This document shows positions 37,393 through 48,100 of a DNA stretch of 64,000 bases, piece by piece; the first letter of the stretch is position 1, and each line of letters starts with the position of its first letter. Location: NCBI GenBank assembly GCA_036785705.1, contig JAWUZG010000032.1, positions 12,046,001 through 12,110,000 on the forward strand, written 5' to 3'. A program made the translations under genes and the position numbers. Below the pieces are notes generated by a model. It saw only the letters and a list, made by a program, of their open reading frames with translations. It was not told where the DNA came from and searched no databases. The stretch comes from Acanthornis magna (taxonomy: Eukaryota; Chordata; Aves; Passeriformes; Acanthizidae).

Positions 37393-37446
37393 CCTACCTA
37401 CCTACCTACCTACCTACCTACCTACCTACCTATCATCTATCTATCT
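37339..37446. repeat. Compound tetranucleotide microsatellite
   Basis: About 13 units of TCTA pass abruptly into about 10 units of CCTA (37393-37431) and then back into a short TCTA run. The plus-strand frame 37099-37494 reads through it as an Ile-Tyr-Leu-Ser then Leu-Pro-Thr-Tyr repeat and is not a gene. Strong length polymorphism is expected. Confidence 0.97.
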
Positions 37447-37534
37447 CTAAACAGAAACACAACAAATAATGATAAACCTAAACTGAAAAGTTGAGACTGG
37501 ATTTCTTTTTAAGGCATACTACTAGAAACCAACA

Positions 37535-37595
37535 GGCTTGAATGCAAATCCTGGAATTATCCCAGATTTACTGTGTGACCTTGGACAGGTCAACA
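37535..37595 (+). mobile_element. MIR-like SINE, left part
   Basis: 'aatgcaaatcctggaattat' followed by 'ttactgtgtgaccttggaca' and 'ggtcaa' matches the end of the tRNA-like head and the conserved core of MIR/CORE-SINE. The element is interrupted at about 37596, and its right part resumes at 37704. MIR is pre-amniote in age. Confidence 0.75.
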
Positions 37596-37703
37596 GGGCC
37601 CCGAATTAACACAAAGGGCTGTAGACCGTCCTTTTGGCAGTAATGCCATCCTGAGCAGCAGTGGGATTACTCATACATGTGCTTAAGGGTTTTCCTGAAC
37701 AAT
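37596..37703. other. 108-bp segment splitting the MIR-like SINE
   Basis: It separates the two MIR parts. 'ggattactcatacatgtgct' and 'taagggttttcctgaa' inside it recall a sequence motif common in old sauropsid repeats, but I cannot name the family. No target duplication could be discerned at its edges. Confidence 0.4.
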
Positions 37704-37772
37704 GCCCTTAATCTCTCTGTGCATTAGTTCCTTGCCCACACCAGCATGTACAGATAACAGTGCCTCTTTCCT
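37704..37772 (+). mobile_element. MIR-like SINE, right part
   Basis: 'gcccttaatctctctgtgca', 'ttagttccttgc', then 'gtacagataacagtgcctc' follow the MIR order 'cttaacctctctgtgcctca', 'gtttcc', 'taaaatggggataatagtgcc'. It continues the core begun at 37535-37595 in the same orientation. Confidence 0.7.
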
Positions 37773-38119
37773 GCCAGCCCCCACTCTGACTTAAGTTTCC
37801 ATGTTTTTATGGCCTGGATTGGTTTATGCTATGTCTTTTTGAGTATAACACCATAATCCAGCATGCTGAAACTGTATTCAGGGACAGGGTCCCTATACAC
37901 TCTTCAATAAAAAGACATATCTCAAGTCCTAGCTAAATAGGGTACCATGTAGTAGTTCAAGTGGTATGTACAGCTTGTTACTTCTGTTATGGTATTTGCA
38001 TGCCCTAGTTCACTAAATATTAATAATAAATAAATAAAGATATCCCTCACTGAAATAACAGAATAATTTTTTCAGTAAAGTTTTTAGTATGTTTAAAACT
38101 ACAGTTACAATATATAAAC
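37773..38119. other. Unique DNA, no gene recognised
   Basis: A short unique spacer between the MIR-like SINE and a CR1 copy. Nothing else is seen. Confidence 0.5.
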
Positions 38120-38969
38120 ACGGATGCAACACAAGACTGGGAGGAACTGTTGACTCCCTTAAAGGCAGGGAGGCCCTGCAGAGAGACCTCAAAAGGCTGG
38201 GCAATCACCAACCACATGAAGTTCAACGAGGCAAAGCACTGGATCCTGAGCCTGGGGTGGGGCAGCTCTGGGTATATGGACAGACTGGGGAAGGAGATGT
38301 TGGAAAGCAGTGCCACAAAAAGGGACCTGGGGGCCTGGTCAAGGAAAATTTGAACATGAGCCAGCAGTGCCCTGTCCTGGGGGCATCAGGCACAGCATCA
38401 CCAGCCAGGCAAGGGAGGGGATTGTCCTGCTCTGCTCTGCACTGGGGCAGCCTCACCTCGAGTGCTGGGGGCAGCTTGGGTGCCACAATGTAAGAAAGAC
38501 ATTAAAGTGTTAGAGAGTGTCCAAAGGAGGGCAACAAAGATGGGGAAGAGCCTTGAGGGGAAGCTGTGTGAGGAGCAGCTGAGGGCCCTTGGTCTGTTCA
38601 GCCTGGAGGAGACTGAGGGGAGAGCTCACTGCAGTTACAGCTTCCTCGTGAGGGGAAGAGGAGGGGCAGGCACTGATCTCTTCACTCTAATGACCAGGGA
38701 TAGGTGCTGAGGGAATGGCCTGAAGTTGTGCCAGGGGAGGTTTAGGTTGGATATTAGAAAAAGGGTCTTCCCCCAGAGGGTGGTTGGGTACTGGAACAGG
38801 CTGTCAACAGTGCTCACAGCCCTAAGCCTGACAGAGTTCAAGAAGCATTTGGACAGTGCTCCCAAGCACATGGTGTGACTCTTGGGCATGGTGCTGTGAA
38901 GGGCTGGGAGTTGGACTTGATGATCCTTGTGGGTCCCTTCCAGCTCAGCTTATTCTGTGATTCTGTGAA
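38120..38969 (+). mobile_element. CR1 LINE 3' end, RT C-terminus and 3' UTR
   Basis: A long CR1 3' piece. It starts within the C-terminal part of the reverse-transcriptase ORF ('ggaactgttgactcccttaa', 'gcaatcaccaaccacatgaa', 'ggggattgtcctgctctgct', 'gagagtgtccaaaggagggc') and runs through the 3' UTR ('aggtttaggttggatattag', 'cagagggtggttgggtactg') to the terminal 'tattctgtgattctgtgaat'. The ORF is broken: the protein-like segments fall in different frames (38089-38493, 38150-38353, 38310-38513, 38462-38710), and small deletions are evident against the family order. This is a dead 5'-truncated copy. Its 3' UTR is of the same subfamily as 35941-36356, in inverted orientation. Confidence 0.95.
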
Positions 38970-39314
38970 TTTTTTTCTGCTTTTAAATCTCACTGTTGAC
39001 TAGTAGGCTGGTGATGTGTTATTTGGAAGCATCAAGGGAAGGGATGCTTACAAAAATGTGCAAAGTACAGCTACCAAAATTTTTTTTTTTATGTAGCCTT
39101 TCTGTTGAAAATTTTAGATAGACAAACCCATAGCCTTTTCAGGGATGGGCTTGTTTTAATGTAATTGCTCAGTGAGATTCTCTTCCTTTTGTTTGCAAAT
39201 TGTTGATGCCTCATTGTTCTGATAATAAAAATTAATATTTTTTTCTGTTTTGATTTTTAAAATGTATTCAAATTTAATCTATTTTATACAAAACAAAGTA
39301 ATCAAAGTCAGCAG
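38970..39314. other. Short unique spacer
   Basis: AT-rich sequence between the CR1 3' end and the pentanucleotide repeat. No gene is seen. Confidence 0.5.
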
Positions 39315-39390
39315 TAATAAAATAAAATAAAATAAAATAAAATAAAATAAAATAAAATAAAATAAAATAAAATAAAATAAAATAAAATAA
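39315..39390. repeat. (AAAAT)15 pentanucleotide microsatellite
   Basis: About 15 uninterrupted AATAA/AAAAT units. The minus-strand frame 39279-39470 reads it as a Phe-Ile-Leu-Phe-Tyr repeat and is not a gene. The perfection of the array suggests active slippage. Confidence 0.97.
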
Positions 39391-40632
39391 CTTAATTGGC
39401 CTAACGCTCTATTTCTCAGGTTTTGTTTGTCAACATTTCTGGAAATTAATTTTAGATGCTGATTTAGCATGTAGAGGTTCTTCCAGAAGTCATTTTAGTT
39501 TGAAACTTTTTCCAATAAGCTACCTAAGGATGCTAGGAATGCTAGGCTCTTCCAGTAGAACTTCACCAGGAAATGGTGATACACCTGCAAGTAAGAAATA
39601 CAAGCACATTGTCTGTACTAAACTAATACTGAGTTAGTATCACTGTTAAAAAGGAAAGGTGAGAAAAGAAGCATGATAATTTTGTCAAGAATTATATCTG
39701 AGAGAGGTACCAGTGAGACAGAATAAGAAAGGCTATGCTGTGTTTCTCTGTGTGACCACGAGCCTTAGGTGGGCCTTTGTGTATGAGTTTCTGAAGGGTG
39801 AAGGATGAGAGTTTGGAGTTTGGCCCCATTAGGAAGGTAGGCTTGAAAAAGTCACTAAGCCAACATCAGAAGAATAAATTTTCTTGCTTGAAGTTTTTTT
39901 TTGTTTACCATGACCTGAGTGTAATACATCTAAACCAGGTAAGAACAAGTCATGTTTCAGCTATTGTGCAGAACTTAACTGCAGGATCAAAAGTCTCCCA
40001 TCATCAGTGTTAATTACCTACTAAAAAGGGGTTAAGTTGGACTGCTCACTTACTGATTAAACAGCATCTGACTTAGCTAATATAACACAAAGAATGTCCT
40101 ACTTTTTCTGTTTGCTTGTTTGTACATTAATATGGTATTTCCTACCATACGCTGTACCTATATTCTCTTCCTATATGCTCTTTTTAGACACTGCTGTAGT
40201 ATGCATATACTTGAGCAATTTACTGGCAAAATCAAGTGCTGATTTACTGGTGGGAAAAAGAAGAGTGCTAAGTGACTTTTTGTTTGTCCTCATTACCCCG
40301 ACTCAATTACAGTCCAGTGGTATGAAATATTACAGCATCTGCTTTGCAGCTGCACTGCACATCTCCATTTTCCTTTCAGTGAGGTTTGCAAAGTTTAGCA
40401 GCCAAGTGAGCACTGTACCATCCTTTTGTAGGTACTCCAAGAAAGACAGTAATGTAGTACTTTATTCTCAATGTCCTTCTGCTGGGGTGCTAAAGTAACA
40501 GAACTTCAGGGCTGTCACTAAAAATACTATATTTTAGACAAAGATCTGACTCACAATGTGCTGAGAGTAATGTCTTCCCTTTGTCCTTAGGCAGACCCAA
40601 ACTAAAACAGAGTTAAAAAATAGCATCTCAGT
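39391..40632. other. Unique DNA, no gene recognised
   Basis: No repeat is recognised. A plus-strand frame of 134 codons at 40094-40498 begins with a hydrophobic Phe/Leu/Tyr-rich stretch. It has no known motif, and I treat it as chance. Confidence 0.45.
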
Positions 40633-40700
40633 GCCTGAACCTGGGAACCTCCAAGCCCGCAGATAAAACTCTGCTCCTTAAGCTAAGCAAGCAGCTATGC
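40633..40700 (-). ncRNA. tRNA-like segment (SINE head or pseudogene)
   Basis: On the minus strand the order is tRNA-like: an A-box-like TAGCTTAAGGAGCAGAG, then an anticodon-arm-sized segment, then 'ggaggttcccaggttcag', which resembles a variable loop plus the B box (GGTTC core). The A box has three mismatches to the consensus and the B box lacks its last CC. No CR1-type tail or A/T tail is clear. A tRNA-derived SINE head or an old tRNA pseudogene is the best reading. Confidence 0.4.
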
Positions 40701-42298
40701 CAGATGGTAGATGGAATAAACTGCTCTTCTGTGGAGTATTCAGAACACAAGAATGGGATAGAGGGTTAGAGCCTCCCATCTTACAAACATATTACAAAGA
40801 CAGGAGATTAACATACACATTTTTTGAAGGCCTCACCAGGTATACCTTTGCTGTTTTTCGACTGTGGGGTCAAGAGAAATGCAGAAGTGTCTGCAGTCTA
40901 CAAGGCTGCTGCATGCAGCCACCCACCTGCTGAGGCATGTAACACCACCCGTGAGCCCAGGGCTCCAGCAGGAGCACTGCTCCTATGGGTGCCATCGAAT
41001 GGTTAATCAACTGTTCTTGAGTGCTACTGGGTGCAGACTAGAATATGTGATATTCCTTCGCTTTCCCTGAAAAACCTTCATCTATGGAAGCAATTAAATA
41101 AAACAAAGCAAGGTCCCAGAAGTGCATCTGCTGTGAGAAGGAAATAATGCTTTAAAGACAAAGGACATCTAAGAAAATGATTCTTGATTTCTTTGAATCA
41201 ATTCAGCCTTGAAGTCAAATTGTTCCTTATTCAACTGACAAGAAAACACTAAAGAGATTGCTGCAGAGTTTTTGTGCTCTTGGTGTCAGCTGACACTGTA
41301 TGATTTTGAGAAACACTGGCAACTGTTTTAATTGAAGAAGTGAACAAGTGAACTGAAATGACGTCTCTATTACAAATAAGTCTGAGTGAAAACAGTTCTA
41401 TTCTTTGTTTTCTCATCGGCATTTAATTTCTGGAGGAAGAGGTAGTGTGCTTTTCTCTGTGTGTTGAACAGTATATTGATTGATTGATCAATTTGTACAG
41501 AATGCATAGCCTTCTCAAGCTGATCTGGAGAGTGTTTGTTCTCCCAAATTTGTGTCTAGAATGGTTCTTCTGAAACGCATTGAGATTTCTGAAACATATT
41601 GGGTCTAGTATGAATAATTAAAGGAATATGGTTTCACGCAAGACAGAGTCAATTAGACTTCTTTTATATGTGCTTGTGTCATCCAGAAATTTCAGACCAT
41701 ATCCATTTTAGAAGCTCTTGCATTAACTGGTATTAGTAGGAAGCAATGCTTCAAAACAAGAACAGCTAAACCACTGTTTATTTGTCAAGTTAATGTTTTG
41801 TTTTATGTTGTTATTTTTGTAGAGATTAACTGCTTTCTGTGCTGTGTTTAAGTACTACCAGATTTCGTACCTTACTCTCCTCTAGAATGTGTTCCTGTTG
41901 TCTCTTAGATGCTGCTGGCTGCACATCACATGTTGGTTCATGTGCAGCACTGCCTGTGAAACCGTGTAGGTCAGAGTCTGTCTGTACACACACCACAGCA
42001 ACCTGTGTGAATCTGCAAGAGTTTTAAGCCTTGTTCTGGTGATGAGTGCACATTATTCCATGAATAAATTTCAGATGAAGGATTCTAACAGAGCTCACTG
42101 GCTGTACAACGATGAACCAGGAAGTTTGGGGTAAGAAGTTTCTGTTTAGATTTACATAGAGCAGGAGTGCTTTGAATCACAAAGACAAATTCCTGAAATA
42201 ATAAATATTTGTATATATTTAATGGAAGACAACTGTAATAGCAGTGCATTGAGTGTCTTAAAAGTAGATCCAACTATACAGTTTGCCCAGGATTCAGT
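40701..42298. other. Unique DNA, no gene recognised
   Basis: Overlapping short frames at 40697-41070 and 41839-42027 have no recognisable motif. A small GATT run occurs near 41479. Confidence 0.5.
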
Positions 42299-42382
42299 TT
42301 TGGGGGTTGGGCTTGCTTTGAACAGGAGTTAGAATGGGTGATTTCCATCCATAGGTCTCTCCCAGCCTACAGATTCTATGAC
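42299..42382 (+). mobile_element. CR1 LINE 3' tip, diverged
   Basis: 'tttgggggttgggcttgctt', 'gggtgatttccatccatag', 'gtctctcccagcctacag' and the end 'attctatgac' follow the CR1 3' terminus order. Only about 85 bp remain and it is clearly older than the copies at 38 or 43 kb. Confidence 0.6.
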
Positions 42383-43027
42383 ATAAATAACAACAAGTTA
42401 GATAGTTCAGTCACGAAACACTTAGGAAAAACATGTTGTTCTTGCTGTAGTCATCTCTGCACTTCTGTGGGAGATAGGATTCCCTGGGTAACGGGAAGAC
42501 TAGTAACTGTAGAGCTGTCATGTGGGCTGCGTTATTGCACTGCCCTGCAAGCTGCCCCTGAAAAGTCTCTTGGGCATCTCTGCCTCATGTTCCAGACAAG
42601 CACAAGGAGCCTTTGTAAACCTGGCATTGCATTCATGCAAATGCACCCCACTGGAAGCTGGAGCAATGCGGGTGTATGGCGCAGCCTGAGCCACAGGGCT
42701 CTGCCCAGAATTCTCTGGATGTACTCCGTGCTCCGGTTTCAAGTCAGTGCCAACCTTGCATATTGGAAACTGAGTCTACAGAGATGCTTATGGGCCTCCC
42801 TGCACTCAATTTTGTCCAACACATCTGGGGACAGCATGAATACAAATGCCATTCCATGCTGTGGCACAGAGCCAGTGCTGTTCTTCAAGGTTTGTTGGCA
42901 CTGGATCTGCTCTGGGCAAACATGGCAATACTGCTCATCAGCTGTAGCTGGCAAGGGAAGCAAGATAGCTGTGTTCAGCATGGAGCTGGAGTTTCCAGAG
43001 AGCCAGGTTCTGATGTTTATGGCATAA
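42338..43027 (+). other. 230-codon open frame, product not recognised
   Basis: This is the longest open frame in the window (229 aa if the ATG at 42338 is used). The first ~15 codons lie in the CR1 tip. The rest is in a relatively GC-rich unique block. The translation is Ser/Cys/Leu/Trp-rich with no domain, signal peptide or motif I recognise. Other frames of the same block are also open (42676-43047 plus, 42739-43056 minus), which is expected for stop-poor sequence rather than selection. I regard it as probably non-coding. Confidence 0.2.
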
Positions 43028-43386
43028 TGAGTCTGTGTTGCAGATGACCTGCCCATGATAATTAGATGCCTTCATTAAATGTTTGTAGCAAAAGGACCCC
43101 AGGCTCCCTATTCATCCACACTGTCCCTGTGCTGGCTGGTCTTCTGGCTCAAGTCTAGTTCCAGCTGACTTCATCTTCAGGCAAAAGGGCTTGGGTGTGG
43201 AGCAGGCAGAAGGACTGCATTGCATTAAGCTTTGGCCACTGCAAACACCACAAACTGACTTGGAGAGGCAGAAACTTCCAAATATATGAACGAGTTGAAG
43301 TAAGAGATGTGGTAGCTAGTTGCATTAAAACATTTAATTGCAAATAAATGAGAATAAATTAGTTATACTTCTTAACAGAAAAACTG
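43028..43386. other. Unique DNA, no gene recognised
   Basis: A short block between the long open frame and a CR1 3' end. Nothing recognised. Confidence 0.5.
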
Positions 43387-43567
43387 ATTGGGTATTGGAA
43401 TGGGCTGTCCAGGGAGGTGGTGGAGTCACCGTCCCTGGAGGTGTTTAGGAAAAGACTGGATATGGCCCTCAGTGCCATGGTCTGGTTGACAAGGTGGTGT
43501 TGGGTCATAGGTGAGACTCGATGATCTCAGGCATCTTTTCCAACCTAGTTAATTCTGTGATTTTGTG
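43387..43567 (+). mobile_element. CR1 LINE 3' end, plus strand
   Basis: 'gggtattggaatgggctgtc', 'cagggaggtggtggagtcac', 'ggaggtgtttaggaaaagac', 'tgttgggtcataggtgagac' and the terminal 'attctgtgattttgtg' are consecutive landmarks of the CR1 3' UTR. It belongs to a different subfamily from 38120-38969, because the block before the tail reads 'gactcgatgatctcaggcat'. It is 180 bp long, 5'-truncated and non-coding. Confidence 0.92.
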
Positions 43568-45148
43568 TAACTACAGTGAATACATTCCTAGTTAGAAAAC
43601 TAGCTTTGCATCTAAAATTTGTCCTGATCAACAGAAAAATGCTTTTAAGGGTAAAAGTGCAATTCCAACTTCAACTTCAAATGGAACTTGAAATAAATTA
43701 GAAATTGATCACTTCTCTCTAATTAAGTTGTTCATCATTTCCAGTCATTAGACTGAACAAAAGCTAAGGGTTTGAATAAATATGCCACATAATCACATCA
43801 TTATGTTGGCATATTTGCTATGAGAAATAAATCTAAGATTTAAAATAATTGTTTAGGTGATAGCTTTTTTTTAAATTGATACTTTATGCTTGGAATCACT
43901 ATAATTGCAAACAATCTCCTCTGATTCTTTGCATACATGGACAGTAACAAGTTTTTAACTTGCAGATTCTGTAGATCTTTCATGTTGCAACAAAGGTACA
44001 ATTTTAAAACATATAAATGTTACTGTAAAAATCCCCAAAGCTCAAGGAGGATCTCAGAAATAAAAAGGCAGTTACAGGCACTAAAACTAACTTTGTTTTA
44101 GAAGACCATTTTGGTTTCAAAGTGCCAGCAGTCTTTTCAATTTGCATTTATTGGATTTCACTTCTACTTGAATGCTCGTGTCTGAGGAGTCTAACTAACA
44201 AATCTTGTTTGCTTTTAGTAATTTTATTGCCAGATTGCCAGATGTTCTAGAATCAGCATTAATGAATATACTGAAATGTGTTACAATGATATTAATCCTG
44301 AGTAATCTGGATATGATTAAATACAGAAAAAATAACGATGTTATAAAACAAAGTACCTTTAAAAACATTTCTGTAGCAGTACTAATTTGAAGGAACTCCT
44401 CTTCTGTGATGTAGGGAAAATATAATAACATAAAATTAACAGTATTCATATTCAAATGCAAATCTATCAGTGAAAAACAAAATCTTAAATAATAACATGA
44501 TGTTTATGAAAAGTACTCAATGATTTTGATCTGGATCTTAATCTCTGGAGATGTTAACCTTCATTTTCCTCCTCAAAAATCAATTGACTTGTAAATAAAG
44601 GGTGCAATCTCTGTTGTATTGATGATTATTCTACACTATTGTTTGGCACAGTTTGACTTTCTCTGTAGAGAAAACTCTGTGTAAGAACTGGTGGGTCCTG
44701 TATCTACTGACTTTACACCAGACTGACAATTGGAGTCAGAGTGACTCCACGAGGACTTTTTGCAACTGCAAATATGTTCTGGGAGCTTGTTAATTCCTGT
44801 TTGTAAGGAGGCACGGTGAGGCAGACTGACCCAAATCTTCTCAGAAGTATGAGGAAACTTGAATTCTGTCAGGTCAAGGATGACAAAGATAAGGTTTTTT
44901 TCATCATTGTAAATGACACCAAAATTAAATTTTATGTTGATAGCATGGCTTAGGAAAGTTGGGATAGGGCAATGGTGAAGGCGGAACAGAGCCTGGGTAA
45001 TGAGGTAAAATCTTTCTCCAAGCAGTTTGCTCCCAGAGGCAGCACCTACCTTGTGTCTGTCTAGGGCAGGCCATATCTTTATGACAGCTTTAAATGTTTA
45101 TTTGAAATAGATTCATTCAGACCAGTGAAATACAGATGTGGATATATG
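43568..45148. other. Unique AT-rich DNA, no gene recognised
   Basis: No transposon or exon recognised. A phrase near 44700-44750 weakly recalls old sauropsid repeats but is too short to call. Confidence 0.45.
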
Positions 45149-45170
45149 AAAAAAAAAAAAAAAAAAAAAA
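45149..45170. repeat. A22 homopolymer
   Basis: A run of about 22 adenines. No processed pseudogene or LINE tail is recognisable upstream of it, so its origin is unclear. Confidence 0.95.
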
Positions 45171-48100
45171 GTTGCAGATAATTTGCTGCATATTTTCTTT
45201 ACACTGTGTTGTGAAACAGGAAAAAAAATGCTGAAGAATGTCAATGTATATAAAGTTATCAGTCTTGCTAACTGCATTTTTCTGGTGTGAGTGCCTACAC
45301 ATATGTTTCTGTGAAATACAGTAGCCAGGGTGTTCAGCATTTTTGGCAATATTCTTCCGTAATTCCACAGGAAAGAAATTAAAGGAGAGAATTTTTTTTT
45401 CTTCCTTAATTTTCTATTATTTCCTAGGTAATAAATATGTCAAAATATTTTAAAGAAAATAAGATGGGAGCTGATGCCTAGAATTTAATTTTCAGTTTTT
45501 ATCTTGGATATCAGACAGTAACAAGCAAGGATAGTGGCAGCAAAAATATTTAGCAATCTCTTTCTTCCCTTTGCCAAAGTATTGCTATTTTTCCCTATTG
45601 ATTTTCTGTCCTAGTCTCTGCTGCTGACCTGATTTGCATGAAAAAGATTTTCTTTTTAAAATAAATATACCTGAAATGGTCAATGTTAACAATGGTGGGG
45701 GAAAAAAGGTTGATATAAAAGGAAGAAACGTACTTTTTATTAGTAGCATTTGAACTTCGGATGAAAAAGACGGAAGTTTTTTTTCCTTTGCTTGGGAAGC
45801 AACAGATAAAGAATACAAATTCATTTGTAGGTGAAAATAATGCTGAGAAGTGTCAGACACTGTGCCTCTTCAGCTGCTCATTTCCCCAGACCTGGGAGCC
45901 CTTGGGAGAGGGCAATACAGAATATGTCCTCTACTAATAAGACTTTTGAAAGTATGTCGCTGAGTAAAGAAATCTTTCAGGCATCTTAGACCCAGAACAA
46001 TTACTGCGCTCATCATTCTTTATCAAATCCATGTCTTGAGATACAGAAATAAAAGTATAAGGGTCCTTAAAAGCTTATGTAAGACAGTGGAGTTATTTTT
46101 ATAATATTCTGCAATATATCCTCAGGAATAAACAATGACCATTGTTGTAATGAACCTTAACTTTCTCCTGATTAAATTATGCATTTAACTTTTAAAGTTT
46201 CAAATTACACTATAGCCTTTTATATTTCCTTTTCTTTTTGTTTTCCCCTTTTTGCCAGTTTAATTGCTTGTTGCAACTTTCCTTCTCTGAACAATTCAAC
46301 CCTTTTCCCATTGCTCCACCACTTTTTCTGTTCTGGTGCATTCAGGCATGCTGTTATCCTAGAGGTGTTATCTGTTTTAGCAGAGTTGAGTGTATTTTAC
46401 CTCTTTGCATAAAAAAAAAATACACTGATGGGAAACTTGCAGCATCTTAGATGTTCACATTCTCTCACAGGTACATTAATTTGTTGGTATTAAGGTAGTT
46501 CATTTCATATTGTGGTGTTGTTGAGACTGAAATCTGATTAAAACTGGCTATGTATGTCTTCTCATGCACAGACTATGGAGGTGGCAACTGCTGCACTTTA
46601 ATTTTCATGCATACGCTCTGTTCTTTTCACACCAAAATGGGTTTTGAGAACAGGGCTACGGGAAGATAACTCTGTGGTTATGCTGGAGTAGTGGATAAAA
46701 AAATAAAAGAAGTTGAACAACTTATAATGCAGGGGATGGGATGGAATAATCTTCTAATATTAAAGTTGAAAATCATCAGAGAGTCGAATGCCAATAGAAA
46801 GCAGAATGAGGACTTCCATTCCCAAAAACGCTTTTGAAATATAAAATTCTACACAAGCTTTCCAGGACAGTATTTCTACTGATAGTAAGATAATTCCAGC
46901 TGAAGGTAAATGAGTGCAAACCAGTTTAGTATTACCATTACTTGCAGCCATAGCTACAGCATTTACAGTGCATGGGGCCTACTGAAAACCAAATAATCTA
47001 GAACGAAAATGCTTTTGCAAAATACTACAGTTGTTGCAGACTGAGGGGTAGACAGAGCGCCTTACCTGCAAGTTCACCATTTTGTCACTTACAAGCAGAA
47101 CTGCACAGTCTGTGTTTGCAAATGCTTGGAGTTCTGATGATTCCATACACTTGCTGAATAGTTCATATGCTTCTACACTTGTGAGTATGAATTACTAAAC
47201 TGAATCCTTAATATAACAATGTCATTTTAAAGTTAGACATATTCAGTATTTATCAGTAAAATTGTAATGAAATATGGGTTTTTGAAAAAAGGCCATCAAA
47301 TAACACAGAACTACACCATGAACTTTGAATGAAGGGATATAATGTACAGGTTTTAATGTATAGGCTAATATATCAGCGTCAAATGATATAATATATAGTC
47401 TTTAATACCAGAAGGACTTATGAGATTATGAGCAACATTATAAATGAAGTAAAATTAAATAGAATTTAAACTTCATCTGTCTTGACATTGTGACTTTAAG
47501 AAGGGAAAAGTCAGATATTCTGGTGCTGGTGCATAATGACCCTCAATTTAAAAATGTATGTACTATCTCTTATTTCAATGTGTCTAGCTTTATTTTATAT
47601 CATTACCTCTAGTTATGTTTTTTCTTTTGGTTCTGTCTGCCTGAGCAGAAATAATTGCTCCCCTAAAACATTTGTCTTGACTGAAAAGACTTTATCATCT
47701 AATGAATCAGCAAAGCACTAACCCAAATGCTTGACATAAAGGATCTTGAAATCAATGGGACTTTAATTAAATGAACGTTTAAGGGCTTCATTGAAGGGCT
47801 TGAATTGTCACAACTCAAACAGACGATACACTTTTTGTTACCTGTCTGGACTGTGACTGGTTCATGTCACCAAAGGGATCAATTAAGAGTCATAGGGTTT
47901 TTTTGTGTCACAAAGCTAGAAAATTCTGTGTCTGTTTCTGTATCATTTTGGAATTTTTTTACCTGACAAAATTTACTGGTGGATTTTTTTATTGAGTTTG
48001 GTTTTTAAAACTATGTGCAGTACTGTATTTGATCAACCGATCTCTCTGCTTCTTCAGATCAGAGTCATAAAGGTTAAGCTGAGTGTTTTTTGAGCAACGT

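Noticed and set aside
37099..37494. 131-codon frame with an internal peptide repeat as a repetitive protein
   Set aside because: The peptide repeat is the translation of the TCTA/CCTA microsatellite.
38089..38713. Several overlapping frames of 67-134 codons on both strands
   Set aside because: All are broken CR1 reverse-transcriptase and 3' UTR sequence or its antisense.
39279..39470. Minus-strand Phe/Ile/Leu/Tyr-repeat protein
   Set aside because: Translation of the (AAAAT)15 repeat.
45149..45170. A22 run as the tail of a processed pseudogene or LINE
   Set aside because: No gene-like or LINE-like sequence and no target duplication can be seen next to it.
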